Part shown: piece after piece, positions 38,298 through 46,957 of the stretch
Numbering within the stretch: the first letter of the stretch is position 1
Layout: every line of letters starts with the position of its first letter
Assembly: GCF_963662805.1 (NCBI RefSeq)
Contig: NZ_OY759857.1
Location: forward strand, 124,001-188,000
Length of the DNA: 64,000 bases
DNA from: an uncultured Cohaesibacter sp.
GTDB taxonomy: Bacteria; Pseudomonadota; Alphaproteobacteria; Rhizobiales; Cohaesibacteraceae
Direction of reading: 5' to 3'
The notes under the pieces: model-generated
Seen by the model: the letters and a program-made list of their open reading frames with translations, nothing else
What the model was told of the DNA's origin: nothing
The model's database searches: none
Program-made: the position numbers and the translations under genes

Positions 38298-39041
38298 GTG
38301 GAAGATTTCATGGAGAGGAGAGCGCGGATCGCCATCGTGGATGACGACCCGACGATCAGGCAGTCCCTCTCCGACCTCTTGTTCGCAAACGGGTTTGAGC
38401 CTGTTCCCTTGCGTGGAAGCCATGACTATTTCGCTCTGGGAGCAGACCCGGATCTCGATCTCGCCCTCATTGACCTGCGGCTTGATGGCGAGTCCGGTCT
38501 GACCTTGACCATGTCCATCCGCCAGAGACAGGACCTGCCGGTCGTCATGCTGACCGGGGTCGGGGACGAGACCGACAAGATCGTCGGGCTGGAAACCGGA
38601 GCGGACGACTACATTCTGAAGCCCTTCAATCCGCGCGAGCTGGTCGCCCGGGTGCGTGCTGTGTTGCGTCGCTATGGTCACAACATCGGCCATGTCCTGC
38701 CGTCCCCTTCGGCGACGGAAAACATGGACTTCGGCGACAAGCTCCTGGATCGCGAAAGCCGCCAGCTGTTCGATGCGACCGGAGATGAGGTGCACCTGAC
38801 GAACGCCGAATATCGTCTTCTCGAATATCTGCTGCTGCATCCCAATGAGATCATCCCCCGGCCGCGCCTGCTGGCCGAAATCGGCAGCGATCTGTCGCAT
38901 TATGTTGATCGCACCATCGATGTGCTGATCCTGCGTCTGAGGCGCAAGATCGAGAGCGTGCCCTCCAAGCCTGTGCATCTGCAAACCCGGCGCGGGCAGG
39001 GCTATATTTTCGTGCCTCATCCGCAAGGGGACGCCCGGTGA
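38298..39041 (+). CDS. OmpR/PhoB-family response regulator
   Basis: A 247-residue response regulator. The receiver domain has the acidic cluster IAIVDDDPTIRQ, phosphoacceptor Asp in LALIDLRLDGESGL, the switch Thr in VVMLTGVGDE and Lys in YILKPFNPREL; the C-terminal winged helix runs from about residue 145 (HLTNAEYRLLEYLLLHPNEI, then RTIDVLILRLRRKIE). GTG 38298 is favoured by GGGAGG seven bases upstream; an ATG at 38310 lacks a site. Its stop overlaps the kinase start (GTGATG). It probably drives the divergent phosphate-ester importer. Confidence 0.94.
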   Translation: MEDFMERRARIAIVDDDPTIRQSLSDLLFANGFEPVPLRGSHDYFALGADPDLDLALIDLRLDGESGLTLTMSIRQRQDLPVVMLTGVGDETDKIVGLETGADDYILKPFNPRELVARVRAVLRRYGHNIGHVLPSPSATENMDFGDKLLDRESRQLFDATGDEVHLTNAEYRLLEYLLLHPNEIIPRPRLLAEIGSDLSHYVDRTIDVLILRLRRKIESVPSKPVHLQTRRGQGYIFVPHPQGDAR

Positions 39042-41616
39042 TGGCCTTTTTCCGCCATCTCGACATTAAGGGGCGATTGTGGATCGCACTGGCGCTGCTA
39101 TCCCTGTCGACGATCAGCGTCGGCATCATCGCCTGGATCGGCCTTGACCGGGCCGATAGCGAGATGCAGTCGCTCCATCGCCAGACCCTCGCACAGGTGG
39201 CCAAGTCGCTAGAACTGTCCAAGCAATCCTCCGACATCGCGACCTCTGCCCCGTTCCTTCTCACCTATCGTTCGCAATATAGGATCGACCGCGAAGGGCA
39301 GGCCCTGATCGAGAAGTTGGAGCATATCGTCAGCAACTGGCCCACGCTGGCGGGCGGTCCATCCTCGCCCGTCTATGCCTTCGAGAGTGAAATCACCGAA
39401 GCCATCGGCCAGATGCATACGGCGGTGGGAGACCTGATCCGCTCTGCCGGTGGTCTCAATTACGAGCGCAATGTTACCCAGATCCGCTTTGAATCGATCC
39501 GCAAGCTTGAACGCGTCTTCTATGATCAGGCCACCAACCCGGATCAGGATGACCGCTATCGCCGGACATGGTTCCTGCTGCAGGCGCAAAGCAACGCCCT
39601 GTCCGGTGCAGCCCATTCCAAGAACCTGCTCGGCGTCGGCGAATATCAGCGGCGGAACCAGTCCCTGCTTATGCGGCTCGAAAAGGCGAACTCGACGTCT
39701 GAGCAGAAGCATTTGGCCAACAGGCTCAATTGGCTAGCAGACGGAAAACAGGGTTTGTTCGAAGTGCGCCGCCGCGAGCTGACCCACAATCTCAACGCCC
39801 AGAATGCCCTGTTTCGCATCCGGTTGAAGGCGGTCTTTATCAACGATCTGTCTGGGCGGTTTGCAAAGAACGCAGAAGACTTCCTGTCGCGAGGACGCCT
39901 TGAGACCTCGAGCAAGCTCAATGTGACCAAGGTGCTGATCATGCTCGCGGGGGTTCTAAGCATCAGCATCGCGCTCGCCGCGGCCTTTTTCGTCTCGCGC
40001 TATGTCACGGCCAACATCGAGGCCATCACCAGCGCCATGGTCCGGCTGGCACAGGGGGACCGCAGCTCCAAACTGACCCTGAAGATCTCGGCCAATGACG
40101 AGATTGCCAAGCTAATCCAGTCCTTCCGCATGTTCCGCGCCAACACCCTTCGGCTTGACCGGTCTCACCGTCAGTTGAACCGCAAAAACGCCCTGTTCGA
40201 GCGGGTGTTCGACAACATCAACGACGGCGTCGCCATCACGTCCGGGGACGGACGTCTCAATGCTGCCAACGAGAGCTTTGGCACCATCCTCAAACTACCG
40301 TCGGGTCGGGTGCTGCGCAACGAACGTCTGTGGGACATTCTGGCCGTTTCTGTTTTCGCTGAGGAAGCCTCCGAAGCAAGAGAGCAGATGCAGAGTGATG
40401 ACTTCATGGTGCTGAACGGCTCCGATGGCTCGATCATCGAGGTGCGCCACAGCCCCTTGGCCGATGGCGGCGGTGTCTGGCTCTTTTCCGATGCGACAGA
40501 GCGCAAGAAGATGGAAGAGCGTCTCGCCCAGATCCGCCACATCGAGGGGCTCGGCAAGGTGAGCGGCGAAGTTGCACACGACTTCGGCAATGTCCTCTCG
40601 AGCATCACGGCCAACATCCATCTGTTCGAGCAGGATCCCGACGGGGCAAAGGCCCGCGACTTTATCGACCGCATCAACAATGCCACGGAAATCGGCACCT
40701 CTCTGGTGCAGCGGCTTTTGGCTTTTGCGCGAAAACAGGCCCTGTCGCCGGAACTGGTGGATCTCAATCTACTGGTGGAGGGCCTCGCCGATCTCATCAG
40801 CATCGGCCTCAAGGACGAGGTCGAATTCGAAACCCGGATCGGGATCACGCCGCTCACCGTCAAAGTTGACCCCGGCCAGCTGGAAAACGCCATTCTCAAT
40901 CTGTGTCTCAACAGCAATCAGGCGATCGATCAGACGGGCCGGATTACGCTGAGCGTCTTTCGCTCTGCGGAAGGCAATGGCGTCATCGAAGTCTCCGATA
41001 ACGGCATCGGCATGAGCGAGACCATCAAGGAGCGGGCGTTCGAGCCCTTCTATTCGGACCGGCCCGACGGCTCGCTCGGAACAGGGCTGGGGCTGCCAAT
41101 GGTCTACGGCTTCATCAAGCAGAGCGGTGGCGACATCGAAATCGAAAGTGCCCCCAGTCAGGGCACGGACGATCCGTCTGCATCTGCCTTTGGCCGAGGA
41201 GCCAAGGAAGGAGCTGCCACCATCCTATGAGGGATTGCGTGCCCTCGTCATTGAGGATGACCCGGCAGATCGTCAGGTCCGCGATGCAGATCCTCTCCGG
41301 CCTCGGTGTCAAGGCCGAGGCGAGCACCACCTTCAAAGGGGGAAAGGGCCCGCAATCCATTCCGATCAGGCCTTTGATTTCATTCTGTCAGATTTGCATC
41401 TGGACAATGGGACGGGAGGCATGGCCGCTTGTCCACATGAGCGTCGACCAACGGCCCGGACACGGGCGGTCTTCATCGTGTCCGGTCACTTGCCTCAGCA
41501 GCATCCCTTCTCGAATGGCGCGGATCATCCACTCGTCAGTTGCTTTGAGAAGCCCCTGACCGAAGACATGATGGTCCGCGGTTCTGCAAACAGTCTCGCG
41601 TCAGGGCGTCTGCTGA
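39041..41616 (+). CDS. Hybrid sensor histidine kinase with C-terminal receiver (TorS-like layout), frameshifted at the 3' end
   Basis: Intact to about residue 708: TM1 (LWIALALLSLSTISVGIIAWIGL), a periplasmic helical domain of about 270 residues, TM2 (VLIMLAGVLSISIALAAAFFV), HAMP, a PAS-like segment (ALFERVFDNINDGVAITS), phosphoacceptor His513 in GEVAHDFGNVLSS, then N box NAILNLCLNSNQ, DNGIGM and GTGLGLPMVYG. After 41167 the frame is broken, but removing single bases at eight short homopolymers (41167, 41279, 41346, 41349, 41425, 41458, 41464, 41580) gives a clean receiver: VIEDDPADRQ, FDFILSDLHLD, FIVSGHL and CFEKPLTEDMM. It stops at 41616, 855 residues in all. As given, the protein would end at 41230. 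Confidence 0.87.
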
Positions 41617-42510
41617 AAGGGCTGGAGGCTGTTCGAGAAGCTTTCCATGAACTCCAGCGTGATCATGGAGGGCTGGGCCAACACGGGGCGGACCAGTGAC
41701 AGGACGTGGGGAATGCGAGGCGTGAAGGGGCGATAGTCCAAACCCGCGCTCACGGAAACTGCACAGCATCCAGCTCGCTGACAACCGAGATGCCGACACC
41801 ACGACAGACAAGCTCACAGGCCGCGGTAAAACTGTCGGATCTCGATATAGGAATTGAGGGTGACATTGGGCCGACAGAAACGATGCGGAGAGCTTGCCGA
41901 AAAAGTCGCTGTCGCGGCGGGAATGGATGATCTTCTCCCCGCTCAGATCCGCTGGAGAAATCCGGTCCAGCGCTACGAGCCTGTGTCCGGCGGGAAAGAT
42001 GCAGACCGTCCGGATGTCGATGCTTCTGCTCTCCAGTGCCGGGTGCCCCGAAAAGTTATCTGTGATGCCGAAGTCATAATGCTCCCCGATCATCCATTCA
42101 AGAATGCGTTCGGGCCGGTCTGGCTCGATGGTCATGCTGACGCCGGGTCGCTCGGACAGAAAATCCTTGACCACCTCGGGCAGATGACTGGTCGCAAACC
42201 CCGGCAGGCAGGCGACGCGAATGTGCCCTGCTTTCCTCTGTGTGATCTCCTGACTGACGTCGGAAATCTGCTGCATCAACTCAAGTACCTGCCGAATATT
42301 GGGCAACAGGAACCGGACTTCCTGCGATGGCACGATCTGGCCTTCGCGCCGATCAAACAGCGAAAAGCCAAGCTCCTTTGCCAGATCTGCCAGAAGGCGG
42401 CTCACCGCCGGTTGACTGACACCGAGTTCAGTCGCTGCCGCCGTCATTGAGCCAAGACTGGCAACCGCCATCAGGGCTTCGAGCTGGCGCAATCTCAAGG
42501 TCTGTTTCAT
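41601..42510 (-). CDS. LysR-family transcriptional regulator, frameshifted in the 3' third
   Basis: The N-terminal 200 residues are intact: LRQLEALMAVASLGSMTAAATELGVSQPAVSRLL (helix-turn-helix) and the effector domain start GHIRVACLPGFATSHLPEVV, with FGITDNFSG. The distal part is shifted. Removing one base at each of four homopolymers (41878-41880, 41821-41822, 41756-41758, 41743-41745) restores SFCRPNVTLNSYIEIRQFYR, ACELVCRGVGISVVSELDAV and a C-terminus ending SLQPFQQTP, for 301 residues, the normal LysR length. ATG 42510 is chosen; the frame upstream has no match. It is convergent with the kinase gene, overlapping by about 16 bases, and divergent from ugpB, which it may regulate. Confidence 0.87.
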
Positions 42511-42555
42511 TATTCTTCTCAAAGCATTACAAGCGGAGGAGTGATATAACATCAT

Positions 42556-42595
42556 ATTATAATTTTTACAAATATTCGATACTTGCATTATAATT
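42556..42595. promoter_or_regulatory. AT-rich repeats in the LysR/ugpB divergent region
   Basis: ATTATAATT occurs twice, at 42556-42564 and 42587-42595, 31 bases apart, with an adjacent imperfect palindrome ATAACAT-C-ATATTAT at 42546-42560. The spacing and location suit a LysR dimer-of-dimers. Inference only. Confidence 0.4.
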
Positions 42596-42631
42596 CGTTG
42601 CGTGTATCGTCTAACTTGTCTGCGGTTCTGC

Positions 42632-42648
42632 TTCCGGCTCTGCCGGAA
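42632..42648. repeat. Perfect hairpin in the ugpB leader
   Basis: TTCCGGC, loop TCT, GCCGGAA, 52 bases before the ugpB start. There is no T-run. It may be a leader structure or a regulator site. Confidence 0.4.
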
Positions 42649-42699
42649 TGGTCATGATCACCAGCAAGGTGCACCGATACCGGTGCGAGGGAGGAAAAT

Positions 42700-44013
42700 T
42701 TGTACAAGAAACTGCTTGGTGTGCTCGCCGTCACGAGCACCATGTTGACGCCTGCTGTCGCAATGGCAGCAACGGAAATTCAGTTCTGGCACGCCTTCAC
42801 GGGCCGCCTTGGCGAATTGGTCAAGGAACAGGTTGCCGATTTCAACGCCAGCCAGAGCGACTATGTCGTCGTTGAAAGCCACAAAGGCAACTATTCCGAA
42901 ACCCTGAACGCGGGGATCGCTGCCTTCCGGGCCGGTGAACAGCCCCATATTCTGATGGTCTTCGAGGTTGGCACCGCCACCATGATGTCCGCCAAGGGCG
43001 CCATCAAGCCGGTCTACGAAGTGATGACCGAAAGCGGTGCAGAGTTCGATCCCGATGCCTACATCGGCGCGGTCAAGGGCTATTACACCAACACCGAAGG
43101 CGACATGTTGTCCCTGCCGTTCAACTCCTCGACGCCGGTTCTCTGGGTGAACCGTGATGCCATGTCTGCGGCAGGCGTTGATCCCGACACCGATCTGTCG
43201 ACATGGGAGAAGGTCGACGACGTGCTCGGCAAGCTGAAGGAAGGCGGGGAAGACTGCCCGCTGGTCACCGCATGGCAGAGCTGGATCCATCTGGAAAACC
43301 TCTCCGCCTATCACAACGTGCCCTTTGCTTCGAAGGAAAACGGCTTTGCCGGTCTCGACACCGAGCTGATGCTCAACGGCGAAGTGCAGGTCAAGCATCT
43401 GGCGAAAATGGGTGAATGGGCCAAGGACGGCAAATTCATCTATACCGGTCGCCGTAACGAGGGTGGCGCCAACTTCCGCGCTGGCGAATGCGCTCTCTTC
43501 ACCGAAAGCTCCGCCGGTTATGCGGGCATCAAATCGGAAGCCAAGTTCAAGTTTGACGTTCGTCCGCTGCCCTATTGGGAAAGCGTCGTAGCCGAGCCTC
43601 AGAACACCATCATCGGTGGGGCGTCCCTGTGGGTGCTGTCCGGTCATGACGATGCCGAATACAAGGGTGTCGGCGAGTTTCTCAGCTACCTGTCTTCCAC
43701 CGACGTGCAGGCAGCATGGCATAAGAACACCGGCTATCTTCCGATCACCATCGCTGCTGGCGAGGCAACCCGCGCGTCCGGTTTCTATGATGAAAACCCG
43801 GGCACCGACATTGCCGTGATCCAGATGACCGCCAAGCAGCCGACGGCCAACTCCAAGGGCATCCGTCTTGGCTCCTTCGATCAGATCCGCGGCATCATTG
43901 ACGAGGAACTGGAAGCCATCTGGTCTGGTGACAAGTCTGCTCAGGACGCCATGGACAGCGCCAAGGAGCGCGGTGACGCTCTGCTGCGCCGGTTCGAACA
44001 GGCCAATCGCTGA
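42700..44013 (+). CDS. ugpB: UgpB-like periplasmic binding protein (sn-glycerol-3-phosphate/glycerophosphodiester type)
   Basis: A 437-residue binding protein with signal peptide MYKKLLGVLAVTSTMLTPAVAMA. The mature N-terminus ATEIQFWHAFTGRLGELVKEQVADFN and the following NYSETLNAGIAAFRAGEQPHI, AMSAAGVDPDTDLSTWEKV and FRAGECALFTESSAGY closely follow UgpB. The start is TTG at 42700, seven bases after GAGGGAGGAAAA; no ATG in the correct frame lies near. It begins an operon of the full ugpB-A-E-C order, importing glycerol-3-phosphate or a related diester. A glycerophosphodiesterase gene (ugpQ) is missing after ugpC. Confidence 0.93.
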   Translation: MYKKLLGVLAVTSTMLTPAVAMAATEIQFWHAFTGRLGELVKEQVADFNASQSDYVVVESHKGNYSETLNAGIAAFRAGEQPHILMVFEVGTATMMSAKGAIKPVYEVMTESGAEFDPDAYIGAVKGYYTNTEGDMLSLPFNSSTPVLWVNRDAMSAAGVDPDTDLSTWEKVDDVLGKLKEGGEDCPLVTAWQSWIHLENLSAYHNVPFASKENGFAGLDTELMLNGEVQVKHLAKMGEWAKDGKFIYTGRRNEGGANFRAGECALFTESSAGYAGIKSEAKFKFDVRPLPYWESVVAEPQNTIIGGASLWVLSGHDDAEYKGVGEFLSYLSSTDVQAAWHKNTGYLPITIAAGEATRASGFYDENPGTDIAVIQMTAKQPTANSKGIRLGSFDQIRGIIDEELEAIWSGDKSAQDAMDSAKERGDALLRRFEQANR

Positions 44014-44026
44014 GTTTGATGAAAGT

Positions 44027-44060
44027 CGGGCGGGCCTTCGGGCCCGTCCGTTTCTGTTGC
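44027..44060 (+). terminator. Attenuator hairpin between ugpB and ugpA
   Basis: CGGGCGGGCC, tetraloop TTCG, GGCCCGTCCG: ten pairs with one G-U wobble in the transcript, then TTTCTGTT. It probably limits read-through, so that binding protein is made in excess. Confidence 0.75.
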
Positions 44061-44084
44061 ATCCGTCACTGACTGGAAACCACA

Positions 44085-44966
44085 GTGGAAAAACGCGTCA
44101 CATTTCGCGGCTGGTTGTTGCCTCTGCTGCTGATTGCACCGCAGGTCATCATCTCAGCGGTTTTCTTCTTCTACCCGGCAGGGCAGGCCGTCTGGCAATC
44201 CCTGTTCATTCCCGATCCCTTCGGACTGTCGTCGCAATTTGTCGGGCTGGGTAATTTCGAATTCCTGCTCACCGATAAATTCTATCGCGCGTCCTTTGTC
44301 ACCACGGCCGTGTTCTCCATCCTCGTTACCCTGTGCTCGATGGTCCCGGCGCTGTTGCTGGCGGTGATCGCGGATCGCCTGATCAAGAGTTCCGGTGTCT
44401 ATCGCACCCTGCTGATCTGGCCCTATGCGGTGGCTCCTGCCGTTGCCGGGGTGCTGTGGCTCTTCATGTTCAATACGCGCGTCGGCATCGTCTCCTGGTA
44501 TCTGGGGCAGTTGGGTTATGACTGGAACCATGTCCTGAATGGCGGCGAAGCCATGGGATTGGTTGTCGTTGCTTCGGCGTGGGGACGTATCAGCTACAAT
44601 TTCCTCTTCTTCTTTGCCGCGCTTCAGTCTGTCCCCAAGGCCGTGATCGAAGCAGCGGCCATCGATGGTGCCCGGTTCTGGAAACGCTTCTTCACCATCG
44701 TCCTGCCCCTGTTATCGCCCACCACCTTCTTCCTGCTGGTCGTCAACGTGGTCTATGCCTTCTTTGAAACCTTTGGCGTCATTCACACCATCACCTCGGG
44801 TGGCCCGCAGCAATCGACCACGATCCTTGTCTACAAGGTCTTTGCCGATGGCTTCGTCGGGCAGGATCTGGGATCCTCATCGGCACAGTCGGTCATCCTT
44901 CTGATCGTTGTTGGAGTGCTGACCGTCATTCAGTTCAAATATGTAGAGAAAAAGGTGCACTACTGA
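44085..44966 (+). CDS. ugpA: UgpA-like ABC transporter permease
   Basis: A 293-residue inner-membrane permease of the MalF/UgpA class with six helices. The start is GTG at 44085. The N-terminal helix is LLPLLLIAPQVIISAVFFFYPA and the coupling loop is AVIEAAAIDGARFWKRFFTIVLPLLSPTTFF (EAA motif). GPQQSTTILVYKVF near the C-terminus is characteristic of UgpA. The stop overlaps the ugpE start as TGATG. Confidence 0.94.
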   Translation: MEKRVTFRGWLLPLLLIAPQVIISAVFFFYPAGQAVWQSLFIPDPFGLSSQFVGLGNFEFLLTDKFYRASFVTTAVFSILVTLCSMVPALLLAVIADRLIKSSGVYRTLLIWPYAVAPAVAGVLWLFMFNTRVGIVSWYLGQLGYDWNHVLNGGEAMGLVVVASAWGRISYNFLFFFAALQSVPKAVIEAAAIDGARFWKRFFTIVLPLLSPTTFFLLVVNVVYAFFETFGVIHTITSGGPQQSTTILVYKVFADGFVGQDLGSSSAQSVILLIVVGVLTVIQFKYVEKKVHY

Positions 44967-45823
44967 TGGCTAAGCAAGTGCACGGAATGGTCGAGAAACG
45001 CGGGGCCGGGCTCTGGCTCTCCCATCTGTTCATGATCTGTGGCGTTCTCGTCATCTTCTTCCCGATCTGGCTCGCCTTTGTCGCCTCGACGGTAACCCAG
45101 CCGGAAATCGTCCATCCGCCCATGCCGATCTGGCCCGGTGACCAGTTCTGGGTGAACTACAAGGCGGCCCTGTTTTCCGGCGTCAATGTGCCGGTTCTCA
45201 CTATGCTCGGCAACAGCCTGGTCATGGCCATCGGCATCGCCGTCGGCAAGATCATCATTTCCCTGCTGTCGGCCTTCGCGATCGTCTATTTCCGCTTTCC
45301 GGGCCGGATGATGTTCTTCTGGCTGATCTTCCTGACACTGATGCTGCCGGTTGAGGTCAGGATCGTGCCGACCTATGAGGTCGTTGCCAGCTTCGGTATG
45401 TTGAACAGCTATTCGGGGCTGATCTTCCCGCTGATCGCGTCGGCGACGGCGACCTTCCTGTTCCGGCAATTCTTCATGACGATCCCGGATGAGTTGGCTG
45501 AAGCGGCCCGCGTCGACGGAGCGGGCCCGATGCGATTCTTTGTCGATATCGTCGTGCCGATGAGCCGTACCAACATCGCGGCACTCTTCGTCATCCTCTT
45601 CATTTATGGCTGGAACCAGTATCTTTGGCCGCTGCTGATCACCACAGATCCGGACATGAACACCATCGTCATGGGCATCAAGCAGATGTTCCCGTCCGGG
45701 GACGACGTCGCCGAATGGCCGGTGATCATGGCGACCTCCATTCTGGCAATGATTCCCCCCATCATCATCGTGGTTTCGATGCAAAAGCTGTTTGTCCGCG
45801 GCCTTGTCGACAGTGAGAAGTAA
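44966..45823 (+). CDS. ugpE: UgpE-like ABC transporter permease
   Basis: A 285-residue MalG/UgpE-type permease. The EAA coupling loop is DELAEAARVDGAGPMRFFVDIVVPMSRTNIAAL, and the strings LPVEVRIVPTYEVVASFGMLNSYSGLI and FGWNQYLWPLL-like YGWNQYLWPLLITTDPDMNTI match UgpE. It pairs with UgpA to form the channel; the ATPase gene follows after two bases. Confidence 0.95.
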   Translation: MAKQVHGMVEKRGAGLWLSHLFMICGVLVIFFPIWLAFVASTVTQPEIVHPPMPIWPGDQFWVNYKAALFSGVNVPVLTMLGNSLVMAIGIAVGKIIISLLSAFAIVYFRFPGRMMFFWLIFLTLMLPVEVRIVPTYEVVASFGMLNSYSGLIFPLIASATATFLFRQFFMTIPDELAEAARVDGAGPMRFFVDIVVPMSRTNIAALFVILFIYGWNQYLWPLLITTDPDMNTIVMGIKQMFPSGDDVAEWPVIMATSILAMIPPIIIVVSMQKLFVRGLVDSEK

Positions 45824-45825
45824 CA

Positions 45826-46881
45826 ATGGCAACTGTAGAACTGAAAAATATCAAGAAAAGCTTCGGGTCCACAGATGTGATCCACGGCATCGACATGGAC
45901 ATCGCCGACGGCGAATTCATCGTGATCGTCGGCCCGTCCGGCTGCGGCAAGTCAACGCTGTTGCGCATGGTCGCGGGGCTTGAGACCGTGACATCGGGTG
46001 ATGTGCTGATCAACGGGGAACGCGCCAACGACAAGGAACCCATGGACCGCGACATTGCCATGGTGTTCCAGAATTATGCCCTCTATCCTCACATGTCGGT
46101 GCGCCAGAATATGGGCTATGGGCTGAAGATCGCCAAGATGCCGAAGGCCGAAATCGAGACCAAGGTTCAGGAGGCAGCAAAGTTGTTGCAGCTGGAACCG
46201 TTGCTTGATCGCAAGCCCCGACAATTGTCTGGCGGACAGCGCCAGCGCGTGGCGATGGGACGAGCCATCGTGCGCGAACCGGCCCTGTTCCTGTTCGATG
46301 AGCCGCTCTCCAACCTCGACGCCAAACTGCGCGTCCAAATGCGTCTGGAAATCAAGGAGCTTCAGTCCCAGCTTGGTATAACATCACTTTATGTTACCCA
46401 CGATCAGGTCGAAGCCATGACCATGGCAGACCGTATGATCGTGATGCATGCCGGGGTGGCGGAACAGATCGGAACACCGCTCGAAGTCTATGAAAAGCCG
46501 CAGACCCTGTTTGCCGCCCAGTTCATCGGCAGCCCGGCGATGAATGTCTTCAACGCCAGGGTGGAAGACGGTCATGTCTGGCTCGGAGAGGCCCGCATTG
46601 CCAGAACCACGGCGCTCGACGGGCCAGTCAAGCTGGGGATTCGTCCCGAGCATCTGGTGCGCAAGGAGGACGGACCGCTGACCGTCAACGTGCACATGAA
46701 CGAACCGCTTGGTGCCAACACGCTTCTGCACGGGAATGTGGCCGACACCGGCGAAGTGATCACCGTCAGCCTGCCCGGCGTTCATCTCGACAGGCAGGGC
46801 GAGCAGACGATGACCTTCTCGGTTGCAGACGTGGACGTGCACCTCTTTGATCCGGGCAGCGGCAAAAGACTGGACGTCTGA
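45826..46881 (+). CDS. ugpC: UgpC-like ABC transporter ATP-binding protein
   Basis: A 351-residue ATPase of the MalK/UgpC class. Walker A IVGPSGCGKSTLLRMVAG, MVFQNYALYPHMSV, signature LSGGQRQRVAMGRAI, Walker B LFLFDEPLSNLDAKLR and switch VTHDQVEAMTMADRM are intact, with a C-terminal MOI-type regulatory domain (IGSPAMNVFNARV, LGIRPEHL). It starts two bases after ugpE. Last gene of the importer operon. Confidence 0.95.
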   Translation: MATVELKNIKKSFGSTDVIHGIDMDIADGEFIVIVGPSGCGKSTLLRMVAGLETVTSGDVLINGERANDKEPMDRDIAMVFQNYALYPHMSVRQNMGYGLKIAKMPKAEIETKVQEAAKLLQLEPLLDRKPRQLSGGQRQRVAMGRAIVREPALFLFDEPLSNLDAKLRVQMRLEIKELQSQLGITSLYVTHDQVEAMTMADRMIVMHAGVAEQIGTPLEVYEKPQTLFAAQFIGSPAMNVFNARVEDGHVWLGEARIARTTALDGPVKLGIRPEHLVRKEDGPLTVNVHMNEPLGANTLLHGNVADTGEVITVSLPGVHLDRQGEQTMTFSVADVDVHLFDPGSGKRLDV

Positions 46882-46893
46882 AACTGCGGCTCA

Positions 46894-46953
46894 TTGCGGC
46901 GTAGCGAAGGCAGGGCGCCTTGGTTGGGTGAGCGCTTGATGCTTCCGCCGCAA
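46894..46953. repeat. Inverted repeat between convergent ugpC and TetR genes
   Basis: TTGCGGCG (46894-46901) and CGCCGCAA (46946-46953), perfect arms with GAAG/CTTC complementing inside, around a GC-rich centre. No T-runs. It may serve as a transcription-end structure for both genes. Confidence 0.4.
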
Positions 46954-46957
46954 CCTG

